Shown: positions 17,697 through 25,370 of the stretch, piece after piece
Numbering within the stretch: the first letter of the stretch is position 1
How the letters are laid out: every line of letters begins with the position of its first letter
Source: Undibacterium sp. Jales W-56
Lineage (GTDB): Bacteria; Pseudomonadota; Gammaproteobacteria; Burkholderiales; Burkholderiaceae_D
Direction of reading: 5' to 3'
Assembly (NCBI RefSeq): GCF_025548535.1
Contig: NZ_JAJLQW010000001.1
Span: forward strand, 744,001 to 808,000
Length of the DNA: 64,000 nucleotides
Position numbers and translations under genes: made by a program
The notes under the pieces: model-generated
What the model saw: the letters and a program-made list of their open reading frames with translations, nothing else
The model's database searches: none
Told to the model about the DNA's origin: nothing

Positions 17697-19616
17697 TTAA
17701 GCGGCAACATTCAATAACATTTCATTGAGACGTTTCACAAAACTGCTTGGGTCGGCCAATGCGCCGCCTTCTGCCAGCATCGCTTGATCGAACAGGATAT
17801 TCGCCCAATCGTCGAATTTTTTCTCTTCATACTTCAAACGCTGCACCAAAGGATGATCGGGATTGACTTCCAGAATCGGCTTGGATTCTGGCGCAGCCTG
17901 ACCGGCGGCTTTCAGCATGCGCATCAGGTTGCCGGACAGCTCGTTCTGATCCGCCACCAGGCAGGCAGGAGAATCGGTCAGGCGGAAAGTCACGCGTACA
18001 TCCTTGGCTTTGTCGACCAGCGCGGTTTTCATCTTCTCGACCAGATCCTTGAACTGGGTTTCGGTTTCTTCGTGCTGCTTTTTCTCGGCTTCGTCTTCCA
18101 GTGTACCGAGGTTCAGATCGCCTTTTGCCACCGAGACCAGCTCTTTGCCTTCAAAGTCATTCAGGAAAGACAGCATCCATTCATCGACGCGATCGGTCAG
18201 CAACAAGACTTCGACGCCTTTTTTGCGGAAAATTTCGAGGTGTGGGCTATTCTTGGCTGCGGCATAGCTTTCGGCTGTCACGTAGTAGATCTTGTCCTGA
18301 CCTTCTTTAACGCGGCTCAGGTAGTCTTCGAACGAGACGTTTTGCAGATCGCTGTCGTTGTGGGTGGAGGCAAAGCGCAACAGCTTGGCGATGCGTTCTT
18401 TATTCGCCGCATCTTCGCCTATACCTTCTTTCAGTACCTGGCCAAACTCGGTCCAGAAGCTGGCGTATTTATCTTTCTTGGCTTGTGAATCCTCATCGCC
18501 TTCAGCATTCGCTAATTCTTCCAGCATGCCCAGGACACGCTTCGTCGAGCCTTCGCGAATGGCCTTGATGTCGCGGCTTTCCTGCAAGATTTCACGCGAG
18601 ACGTTGAGCGGCAAATCATTGGAATCGATTACGCCTTTGACGAAGCGCAGATACACCGGCATCAATTGCTCGGCATCGTCCATGATGAAGACGCGTTTGA
18701 CGTACAGCTTGATGCCGCCGCGCTTGTTGCGGTCCCACATGTCGAATGGCGCACGTGCCGGGATGTATAGCAATTGCGTATATTCGCTGCGTCCTTCGAC
18801 GCGGTTGTGCGTGTGGGTCAGCGGGGCGCTGTAATCGTGCGAAATATGTTTGTAGAATTCTTCGTATTGCTCAGGCGTGATCTCGCTCTTGCTACGGGCC
18901 CACAAGGCGCTGGCCTGGTTCACGGTTTCCAGTTCGTCCTTGAGTACCTGTTCTTTTTTCTCTTCATCCCACTCTTCTTTTTGCATCAGGATAGGCAAAG
19001 AGATGTGGTCAGAATAGGTGCGGATCACGGATTTCAATTTCCACGATGACAGGAATTCATCTTCACCTTCGCGCAGGTGCAAGGTGATGGAAGTGCCGCG
19101 ATCGGCTTTGCTGATATCTTCTACGCTGAAGTCGCCAGCGCCTTCGGATTCCCAGCGTACGCCGGTGTCGGCGGCGGTGCCGGCGCGACGCGATTCGACC
19201 GTGATCTTGTCGGCGACGATAAAACCGGAGTAAAAGCCGACGCCGAACTGACCGATCATGGCGGCATCTTTTTGTTGATCGCCGGAGAGTTTGCCGAAGA
19301 ATTCTTTGGTGCCCGATTTGGCAATGGTGCCCAGATGCGCAATCGTGTCGTCACGCGTCATGCCGATACCGTTGTCGGCAATGGTAATCGTGCGGGCGGC
19401 TTTGTCGAAGCTGACTTTGATTTTCAGGTCGGAGTCGTTTTCAAACAAGGCATCGTTATTGATCGCCTCAAAGCGCAGTTTGTCGGCAGCGTCGGAGGCG
19501 TTCGAAATCAATTCGCGCAAGAAAATTTCTTTGTTGGAATACAGCGAATGGATCATCAACTGCAGCAGTTGCTTGACTTCGGCCTGAAAGCCCAGGGTTT
19601 GTTTTTGGTCGGACAT
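17697..19616 (-). CDS. htpG: HtpG, bacterial Hsp90 chaperone
   Basis: ATP-dependent cytoplasmic chaperone of 639 residues, full length for the family. The GHKL ATP-binding domain carries [15 protein letters not shown] (Glu/Asn for ATP), DNGIGM and [11 protein letters not shown] near the N-terminus. The middle domain includes [11 protein letters not shown] and [11 protein letters not shown], and the C-terminal dimerisation domain ends EMLLNVAA. A strong ribosome-binding site, GAGGGA, precedes ATG 19616. A sigma-32-like promoter lies upstream at 19673-19700, consistent with heat-shock induction. Confidence 0.98.
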   Translation of the reverse strand: MSDQKQTLGFQAEVKQLLQLMIHSLYSNKEIFLRELISNASDAADKLRFEAINNDALFENDSDLKIKVSFDKAARTITIADNGIGMTRDDTIAHLGTIAKSGTKEFFGKLSGDQQKDAAMIGQFGVGFYSGFIVADKITVESRRAGTAADTGVRWESEGAGDFSVEDISKADRGTSITLHLREGEDEFLSSWKLKSVIRTYSDHISLPILMQKEEWDEEKKEQVLKDELETVNQASALWARSKSEITPEQYEEFYKHISHDYSAPLTHTHNRVEGRSEYTQLLYIPARAPFDMWDRNKRGGIKLYVKRVFIMDDAEQLMPVYLRFVKGVIDSNDLPLNVSREILQESRDIKAIREGSTKRVLGMLEELANAEGDEDSQAKKDKYASFWTEFGQVLKEGIGEDAANKERIAKLLRFASTHNDSDLQNVSFEDYLSRVKEGQDKIYYVTAESYAAAKNSPHLEIFRKKGVEVLLLTDRVDEWMLSFLNDFEGKELVSVAKGDLNLGTLEDEAEKKQHEETETQFKDLVEKMKTALVDKAKDVRVTFRLTDSPACLVADQNELSGNLMRMLKAAGQAAPESKPILEVNPDHPLVQRLKYEEKKFDDWANILFDQAMLAEGGALADPSSFVKRLNEMLLNVAA

Positions 19617-19672
19617 ATTTCCCTCAAACTATTTTATGAATTGTGAAAAGCGGAAAGATTTTTGCCTGCCTG

Positions 19673-19700
19673 TTATGTGGCTGAGTTGGGATATTTCAAG
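19673..19700 (-). promoter_or_regulatory. sigma-32-like heat-shock promoter of htpG
   Basis: On the minus strand CTTGAAA (19700-19694) matches the sigma-32 -35 box exactly; 14 nt later CACATAA (19679-19673) is a partial -10 (consensus CCCATnT). It lies 57 bases upstream of the htpG start. Confidence 0.6.
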
Positions 19701-19741
19701 ATCTGAGTCTGATTGAATTTATATACTGATAGATAGTATGG

Positions 19742-20014
19742 TTAAAAATAATGGTTTCCGCGCTTATATTGCCTTGATTTTGTGTAAATACTCCCTATTT
19801 TTGATGAAAAATGGAATATCCAAATAACGTCATTTAAATCTGCAATGTTCGGCTGGATGGTCATGTTCTTCCAGTGCGAACAGAATTCTGAGCTAATCGA
19901 ATGAAGACGCACTTCATGCCAGGTAGTCGCGTCAGTATGCTTGTCTTTTTTCAAAAAAAGAAAAATTGAACCCGGCGTTAGCATACAAGCATGAGGTGTA
20001 ATTTTTTGTTTCAT
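19742..20014 (-). CDS. possible small hypothetical protein (90 aa)
   Basis: An open frame of 90 codons with ATG at 20014 and AAGGGA 7 nt upstream. The product begins MKQKITPHACMLTPGS and is rich in aromatic and basic residues; it matches no family I recognise. The region is AT-rich relative to its neighbours and codon use is not clearly coding. It may be a real orphan gene or chance; it points toward htpG but its end overlaps the area upstream of the htpG promoter. Confidence 0.3.
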   Translation of the reverse strand: MKQKITPHACMLTPGSIFLFLKKDKHTDATTWHEVRLHSISSEFCSHWKNMTIQPNIADLNDVIWIFHFSSKIGSIYTKSRQYKRGNHYF

Positions 20015-20134
20015 TCACGTCCCTTTGATTTAACGCATGCTACATTTCCACATGGAAATATTTAAAGACCGGATGAAATGTTCGGAACACTGTTCCTGAT
20101 TCTTTTTACCATCGTACGATATTCGAGGACATGC

Positions 20135-21532
20135 ATGAAAAATCTGAAACTCCCTTTTGCAGTGGCGACGCTCAGCGCCTGCATCCTGGTTGCTTGCGGC
20201 GGCGGTAGTGGCGGTAGCACTCCTGCTGTTACGGCAACATCAACGGCACCACGCTTATCCACTTTTATTACTGATGATCTGGCAAAAGACTATGCCAAAG
20301 TCTGGGTCGGTATTCTCGACATCACACTGATTGATGCCGCCGGTACGAAGACCAACATCTTCAAAGTCCCTCAGCCGGCCGTCTACAATCTGTCATCGCT
20401 GGCATCGGTGGCGCAACTCATGTCATCCGTGACCGTACCCAAAGGGAATTACACCAAGGCACTGGTGACATTGGACGATAAGGTGCAACTGACATCGCTC
20501 GATGGTAAAACCACCATCAACGCGGTATTTAAAGGCGATGGCAGCGCTACCGTAGTGCCGGTCGATCTCGATCTGGATACCGGTGCGACCACCCAGTTGG
20601 TACTCGACTTCGACCTGTCGAAATTTACTTATGACGCGGTCACTAACCGGGTCACGCCAGTCGTGCTCAAGAGCAACAAAAAAGGCGGCGACAATCACGA
20701 CTTTGACCGCAACCAGGCGGAAGCACATGGCGTCGTGACGTCGATTGACGACAAGGGCCTGGTCATCAACGACAAGCATTTGGGCAACAATGTGCGCATC
20801 AACGTCGGTACCGCGACTGATATTATCGGTGAAGAATCGGAAAAGCCAATCGCCTTGAAAGACATTGCGGTCGGATTCAGGATTGAAGCCCACGGCGTGT
20901 TGGAAGCGGGTACTGCTGCTCCAACAATCAATGCGCGCCTGGTTCAAGTCGAATCTGGCGCCAACAACAATACGGACGACTCGCGCGACAATCCGGCGAA
21001 TCATGCCAAAGGCGTAGGCAAGGTAGTCGCTGTGAGCGGCACGCAAATCACGGTCAGCGTGACCGATGCCAACTTCTTGCCGGGTGCCGCCAACATCGTG
21101 ATCGACGCGGCGAAAGCGAAATTTGCGCATGGTACCCTGGCCGATATCAAGGTCGGCAACAAGATCGTGTTCCACGGAAAACTCACTGGCACCACGGTGG
21201 CGGCAACCATCATCGATGTCGCCGGTGCATTGTCCAGGAACGAACGCGGTGAGCACGGTAATGGCCAGTTTGCCGATATTCGCGGCAGCGTCACTGCGGT
21301 GAGCGGCGCCGTTGCCGAGTTGAAGCTGGATATCAACTCGCAACAATCGCTGGCTGGCGCTCCGGCCTCGCTCAAGGTGGACTTGTCAAAGGCCCAGTTT
21401 GAGCGCGGCACCTTGTCTTGTGTGGTGGTTGGTAAAGTTCTCGAAGTGGCCGGTGTGCTGGATGCCACGCAATTCATTGCCAAGGAAGCGGAACTTGAGC
21501 ATGGCTGCGACGCACCAGTCGCCACGAAATAA
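20135..21532 (+). CDS. DUF4382/DUF5666 lipoprotein
   Basis: A secreted lipoprotein of 465 residues. ATG 20135 is chosen for the GAGGA 6 nt before it and the resulting lipoprotein signal MKNLKLPFAVATLSACILVAC, here ending in lipobox LVAC followed by GGGSGGS. The DUF4382 domain (about residues 40-180, with KVWVGILDITLIDAAG and KGNYTKALVTL) is a transthyretin-like beta domain. Three DUF5666-type beta units follow (VTSIDDKGLVIN; GKVVAVSGTQITVSV; GSVTAVSGAVAELKL). Function is unknown; surface or periplasmic binding is plausible. A strong terminator follows at 21553. Confidence 0.85.
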   Translation: MKNLKLPFAVATLSACILVACGGGSGGSTPAVTATSTAPRLSTFITDDLAKDYAKVWVGILDITLIDAAGTKTNIFKVPQPAVYNLSSLASVAQLMSSVTVPKGNYTKALVTLDDKVQLTSLDGKTTINAVFKGDGSATVVPVDLDLDTGATTQLVLDFDLSKFTYDAVTNRVTPVVLKSNKKGGDNHDFDRNQAEAHGVVTSIDDKGLVINDKHLGNNVRINVGTATDIIGEESEKPIALKDIAVGFRIEAHGVLEAGTAAPTINARLVQVESGANNNTDDSRDNPANHAKGVGKVVAVSGTQITVSVTDANFLPGAANIVIDAAKAKFAHGTLADIKVGNKIVFHGKLTGTTVAATIIDVAGALSRNERGEHGNGQFADIRGSVTAVSGAVAELKLDINSQQSLAGAPASLKVDLSKAQFERGTLSCVVVGKVLEVAGVLDATQFIAKEAELEHGCDAPVATK

Positions 21533-21552
21533 CGCAGCATGACAAACAAAAA

Positions 21553-21583
21553 AACCTCCGGAGATCATCCCGGAGGTTTTTTT
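21553..21583 (+). terminator. rho-independent terminator
   Basis: AACCTCCGG, an 8-nt loop, CCGGAGGTT, then a run of T residues, 21 bases after the lipoprotein stop. The A run on its left allows it to work on the minus strand as well, ending the fliD-like transcript. Confidence 0.92.
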
Positions 21584-21653
21584 ACGTTCGCCAGAGCCTG
21601 TCTATTACAACGTGGACTCTGCTACTCAAGCGATAAAACAATTTCGCGCTTAC

Positions 21654-23030
21654 TTACCTTGGCGGCAAAGTCGCACTAAGCAAGCTGCTGGTGCTGGCTA
21701 AAGAATTTAAATTCAAGCTGAGTCGCGTGTACTGGGAAATCAGGGAGTTGGCCTGACTGGTGAGTGAATAAGTTAATGTGACGCGACTGGCGTCGACGGC
21801 GGAAACAGCCCGGCCAAGATCTGCGCTGCGCACCGACAAGGCGCTGGTGGGTGCCAGTAAGGATTTGGTGAGAGCACCAACCTGGTCGGCAATGCCGGCA
21901 CCGCTATTCGTCAACAGCGCTGTGACATTTGCGGGATTGGCATTGATGGCAGCGCGCAGTTTGGTGTCGTCGATGCCAAGGGTGCCGTCTTTTTGAGTTG
22001 TCACACCGATTTGTGACAGCGCTGTATAGGATGAACCTGCAGCCAGACCCGATGGGCTGGACCCCACCAGCGTCCTCAGCTGATTTTGTATGGTCTGAAT
22101 AACACTCCGGTTGGGCGCAGCACTACCGTCTTTTAATGAGGCAGTCAGATCGGCCTGCAACGCGTTATAGGCGCTGACGAACGATCCCACTGTTTTGGCA
22201 ATCTGGGTGGCGTCCGGTGCGATCGTCAGATTGCTTGTGCCGATCGCAGTCAGGTTCAAGGTCACGCCACTAATCGCGGTCGTGATGGTATTGCTTGCAC
22301 TGGTTACCGCCACACCGTTGACTGTCAGGCTGGCATCCTGGGCTGCCGCAGTTTGCGTCAGGTTTTTGACGCCAGCCGGATCGTATGCCACCAGACCCTG
22401 TACCGCGGCATCCCCGGTAGCACTGATGCGCAAGCTATTGGACGCTCCGCTTGCGGAAGTAAACGCGAGCTTATAGTTAACGCCATCAAAGGCCACTTTT
22501 GCCGTCACGCCGATATTGGCTTTGTTGACCGCTGCAGCAATGCCCTGCAAGGAATTGTTGCTGGCGTCAATGGTGATGCTTTTCGAAGGGGCAGCTGCAT
22601 TGGCAGTAAACACGGTACCCGCCGTCGTGCCGAAATCGAATTTGATGACCGTTGCCGCGCCTGTGCCAATGGCTGCCGTTTGACTGGTTTGAGCGCTACT
22701 GGTCAAGGTCTGGGATTGCGCCAGTTGCGTCACATTAAGTGCGTAAGTGCCGCTTTTTGCCGTGCTTGATGCAGTAGCCGAAAGCACGCTTGGCGCCGAG
22801 CTGACCGCAGTAAAAATATTTAATGAGCCTCCTGCAATGCCTTGCGCCGCTGTCTGCAAAGACTGTAGCGATGCCTGAATTTTCCCTAAACTTGAAATAG
22901 CGACTTGGTAGCTCGCGGTGAGGGTATTGAGTTGCGGGGCAGTGGTATTGCGTGACGCCAGCAAATTACCGACCGTCTTATAGACGTCGATATATCCGTT
23001 GGTAGCGTATTGGATGGGGCTAACGGCCAT
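21654..23030 (-). CDS. fliD: orphan FliD-like flagellar filament cap protein
   Basis: A 458-residue protein of the FliD (hook-associated protein 2) family, which caps the flagellar filament and can act in adhesion. The FliD N-terminal domain is at about 10-110 (IDVYKTVGNLLASRNT, then LNVTQLAQSQTLTSS), variable Ala/Thr-rich D2/D3 domains follow, and the C-terminal domain is at about 235-450 (GIDDTKLRAAINANPANVTALL, shown as GIDDTKLRAAINANP). No flagellin, fliS, fliT or other flagellar gene is adjacent, which is unusual since fliD normally sits beside fliC. Upstream are a ribosome-binding site AGGAG within a hairpin, a c-di-GMP-I riboswitch and a sigma-28-like promoter. It could be a second, c-di-GMP-tuned cap or an adhesin derived from it. 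Confidence 0.85.
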   Translation of the reverse strand: MAVSPIQYATNGYIDVYKTVGNLLASRNTTAPQLNTLTASYQVAISSLGKIQASLQSLQTAAQGIAGGSLNIFTAVSSAPSVLSATASSTAKSGTYALNVTQLAQSQTLTSSAQTSQTAAIGTGAATVIKFDFGTTAGTVFTANAAAPSKSITIDASNNSLQGIAAAVNKANIGVTAKVAFDGVNYKLAFTSASGASNSLRISATGDAAVQGLVAYDPAGVKNLTQTAAAQDASLTVNGVAVTSASNTITTAISGVTLNLTAIGTSNLTIAPDATQIAKTVGSFVSAYNALQADLTASLKDGSAAPNRSVIQTIQNQLRTLVGSSPSGLAAGSSYTALSQIGVTTQKDGTLGIDDTKLRAAINANPANVTALLTNSGAGIADQVGALTKSLLAPTSALSVRSADLGRAVSAVDASRVTLTYSLTSQANSLISQYTRLSLNLNSLASTSSLLSATLPPR

Positions 23031-23034
23031 GATC

Positions 23035-23060
23035 AGTTCTCCTGTTAAAACCAGAGAACT
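23035..23060 (-). promoter_or_regulatory. RBS-masking hairpin (riboswitch expression platform)
   Basis: On the minus strand AGTTCTC (23060-23054) pairs with GAGAACT (23041-23035) across a 12-nt loop. The Shine-Dalgarno AGGAG (23043-23039) lies partly in the second arm, 8 nt before the fliD-like ATG. The hexamer GAACTG here (23039-23034) repeats the 5' strand of the aptamer P1 stem, so both can compete for the same CAGTTG strand. Confidence 0.6.
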
Positions 23061-23090
23061 CTTGCTGCCGTGTGCTAAGGCAGAAGGGGT

Positions 23091-23196
23091 TCAACTGGCG
23101 ACCCCGCTATCGTAGGTAAATGTGACGTTAGTAACGCTACCCTTAGACCGGAAGTTTTGCGTCCCTGACTTTCGACAGGTTTGCCCGTGCAGTTCA
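23091..23196 (-). ncRNA. cyclic di-GMP-I (GEMM-I) riboswitch aptamer
   Basis: Read on the minus strand, all the class I landmarks occur in order: P1 5' strand GAACTG, GGGCAAACC, a GAAA-capped hairpin (CTGTCGAAAGTCAG), the highly conserved GGGACGCAAA, then TTCCGGTCTAAGGG, a longer hairpin closing with TACCTA, TAGCGGGGTCGCC, and the P1 3' strand CAGTTG. GGGACGCAAA and TAGCGGGGT match the well-studied Vibrio cholerae aptamers base for base. It lies 61 bases upstream of the fliD-like start, in the right orientation. Because no T-run terminator follows, control of translation through the downstream hairpin is the likely mechanism (inference). Confidence 0.94.
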
Positions 23197-23468
23197 TAAA
23201 ATGCTAATTGATATTTTTTTAACTAACACCACAAATCAACCTGACGTGATTTTAATTAAATTTATCTTTCCCAAGTCTATTCTTTTTACAGAAAATTACA
23301 AGCCATGGATCGGTCAGTATATTGATCAATTCATCGCTCAATTCAAGTTCGGGTTTAAATAGATGATGTCTTCATATTGGTTTTGCCTGTTTCACCAATT
23401 TCAGCGGCCGGAACTGATGATCTAAGAGCATCAACTGTTGCCCGATTATCATGGTTCACAGAATCTGA
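23197..23468. other. AT-rich upstream region of the riboswitch
   Basis: No gene between the riboswitch and the end of cysS. It holds the sigma-28-like promoter and otherwise AT-rich DNA; nothing else recognised. Confidence 0.4.
23262..23288 (-). promoter_or_regulatory. sigma-28 (FliA)-like promoter upstream of the riboswitch
   Basis: On the minus strand TAAA (23288-23285), exactly 15 nt, then AAAGATAA (23269-23262), compared with the flagellar consensus TAAA-N15-GCCGATAA. It would place the transcript start about 55 nt before the aptamer. The match of the -10 part is 5 or 6 of 8. Confidence 0.4.
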
Positions 23469-24842
23469 TCATCTTTTACTAATCCGTACACCGTCCGGCG
23501 TGTCTTCCACCTCATAGCCAAGTTGCTGAATCTCGACGCGCAATGCGTCGGATTCAATCCAGTGTTTGTTGAGGCGGCTGAGGCGGCGCTGCTCGACTAA
23601 GTTACGTACTTCTTCTGGAATGATTATTTTTGCAGGATGCCAGTTGAGTAAATCCAATCCAAGAACGCGGTCGAATTGATTGAGCGTGGCTTTTTTATCG
23701 GCATCATGCAAGCTTGATTTTAAAACCTCCCACATCAGGGCCAGGGCTTTGGGCAGGTTCAGGTCCTGATTGATGGCGGCGTGGAAGCGCATCATATAAT
23801 CGCTATCGGCTTCCCCTCCCGTCGGGTAAGCGAAGTAGGTATCTCGTAATCTGCCCAAGGCGGTTTGCGCGGCCTCCAATGCTTCCCAGCTAAAATTCAT
23901 CTGACTGCGGTAATGCGCAGACAGGCACAGCAGGCGATACGCAAGCGGGTCGATCTGCCGGTCGAGCAGGCTTTGCAGGCGCAGAAAATCGCCGCTTGAT
24001 TTCGACATTTTGTCTGCATCGATTTGCAGGAAATAACCGTGCAGCCAGTAATTGGCGAGGCGGGTGCCGTGGCATGCCTGGTTCTGTGCGATCTCGTTGC
24101 TGTGGTGAATCGCAATATGGTCTTCGCCGCCGCAATGAATGTCGAACCAGGGCTCTAGATATTTTGTCGACATCGCCGAACATTCGATATGCCAGCCGGG
24201 AAAGCCGCGACCCCATGGGCTGTCCCATTCCATCTGGCGCTGTTCGTTGGTGGGGCTGAATTTCCAGAGGGCGAAATCGGTGGCCTGTTTTTTCTCGCCG
24301 AGTTCAACCCGTTTACCCGCTTCGATGCCGTCGCGATTGAGGCGTGCCAGATAGCCGTAATCATCCTGTCTGGATGTGTCGAAATACACGCCATCGCTGG
24401 TGATGTAGGTAAAACCTTTTTGCTCTATCGTTGCGATGAAATCGATTTGCTCGGCAATATGATCCGTTGCCTTGCACCAGATGGCGGGCGGCAGCATGTT
24501 CAGGCTGCGCAGATCGGCTTTGAAGGCGGCGGTGAATTTTTCCGCGATATCCCAGGCGGATTCTCCGGCTTTGCGGCTGCCTTTCTCCATCTTGTCCTCG
24601 CCCTCATCGGCGTCCGAAACCAGATGGCCGACGTCGGTGATATTGATCACATGGCGTACCTGATGACCGTTGAATTCCAGCGTACGGCGCAAGATATCCT
24701 CAAACAAATAGGTGCGCAGATTGCCGATGTGCGCATAGTCATACACGGTCGGTCCGCAGCAATACAGGCCGATCCAATCCTGGCGTAAAGGCGTAAACAG
24801 GCGAAGCCGGCGCTCCCAATTGTCGTAGAGATAAAGTTGCAT
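23469..24842 (-). CDS. cysS: cysteinyl-tRNA synthetase, atypical lineage
   Basis: Class I aminoacyl-tRNA synthetase of 457 residues that charges tRNA-Cys. Motifs: zinc Cys in CCGPTVYD (residues 28-35), HIGN signature (38-41, the HIGH equivalent), FPGWHIECSAM with a second zinc Cys, IHHSNEIAQNQA, and KMSKSSG (about 277-283). The C-terminal end carries an anticodon-binding helical part. The sequence style (CGPTVYDYAHIGNLRTYLFEDILRR, here in pieces) differs from the housekeeping beta-proteobacterial CysS as I know it (CGMTVYDYCHVGHAR), so this may be a second or transferred copy. The upstream region is long and the gene is alone. Whether another cysS exists in the genome decides its role. Confidence 0.9.
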   Translation of the reverse strand: MQLYLYDNWERRLRLFTPLRQDWIGLYCCGPTVYDYAHIGNLRTYLFEDILRRTLEFNGHQVRHVINITDVGHLVSDADEGEDKMEKGSRKAGESAWDIAEKFTAAFKADLRSLNMLPPAIWCKATDHIAEQIDFIATIEQKGFTYITSDGVYFDTSRQDDYGYLARLNRDGIEAGKRVELGEKKQATDFALWKFSPTNEQRQMEWDSPWGRGFPGWHIECSAMSTKYLEPWFDIHCGGEDHIAIHHSNEIAQNQACHGTRLANYWLHGYFLQIDADKMSKSSGDFLRLQSLLDRQIDPLAYRLLCLSAHYRSQMNFSWEALEAAQTALGRLRDTYFAYPTGGEADSDYMMRFHAAINQDLNLPKALALMWEVLKSSLHDADKKATLNQFDRVLGLDLLNWHPAKIIIPEEVRNLVEQRRLSRLNKHWIESDALRVEIQQLGYEVEDTPDGVRISKR

Positions 24843-25370
24843 AGCGAGTAGGAATTAAAAAAATGAAAACGAACGAAGCTGAATAAAGCCGGTGAGTTGA
24901 ATAACTCAGCACATGTCGATTGCCATCCGCGATGACGAGGCTGCGTTAAAGAAGCTGGATCAACAGCGGCAACAGGAAGAGTGCGGCAACACAGACGAGA
25001 TGGCACATGCGAACACCGGCGACAGCGAGAGGCTGCTGGCCGATGTGGTGCTTGTCTGTGAGGTATGCTTGGTCACTGTGAGGTAAATCCTGTGTGATTA
25101 GACTGAGAATCTATCACAGAAGCTGTCGATGTTGTCGGATTGTTTGTTTTTGGAAATGTTTGAACAGATGCGCTGCAGCTTAGTTTGCACTCTGCGTTTG
25201 GCACCATATAATCAAAGAACCGCATCACTTAAAATAACGAAGGCTTACGTAAAAAAGAAAAATCAGCGCAGAGATGCAATGAGTGCAGAGTAAAAGGGAT
25301 TTTCCTGGTATTTTTGTGCTGCCGCAGGTTTTCTTGGTGCGTAAGTCCGGATAATAAAAGGGAGAGCAAT
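24843..25370. other. divergent intergenic region between cysS and the GGDEF gene
   Basis: A 528-base stretch. The minus strand contains a 20-codon open frame (25008-24946) with two Cys codons followed by a hydrophobic stretch, but no ribosome-binding site, so it is not called. The right part (25170-25370) is AT-rich and likely carries the promoter of the GGDEF gene. No T-box or other RNA motif was recognised before cysS. Confidence 0.4.

Noticed and set aside
24946..25008. 20-codon hydrophobic frame with two Cys codons upstream of cysS, a possible leader peptide
   Set aside because: No ribosome-binding site, no attenuator hairpin with T run between it and cysS; chance is as likely.
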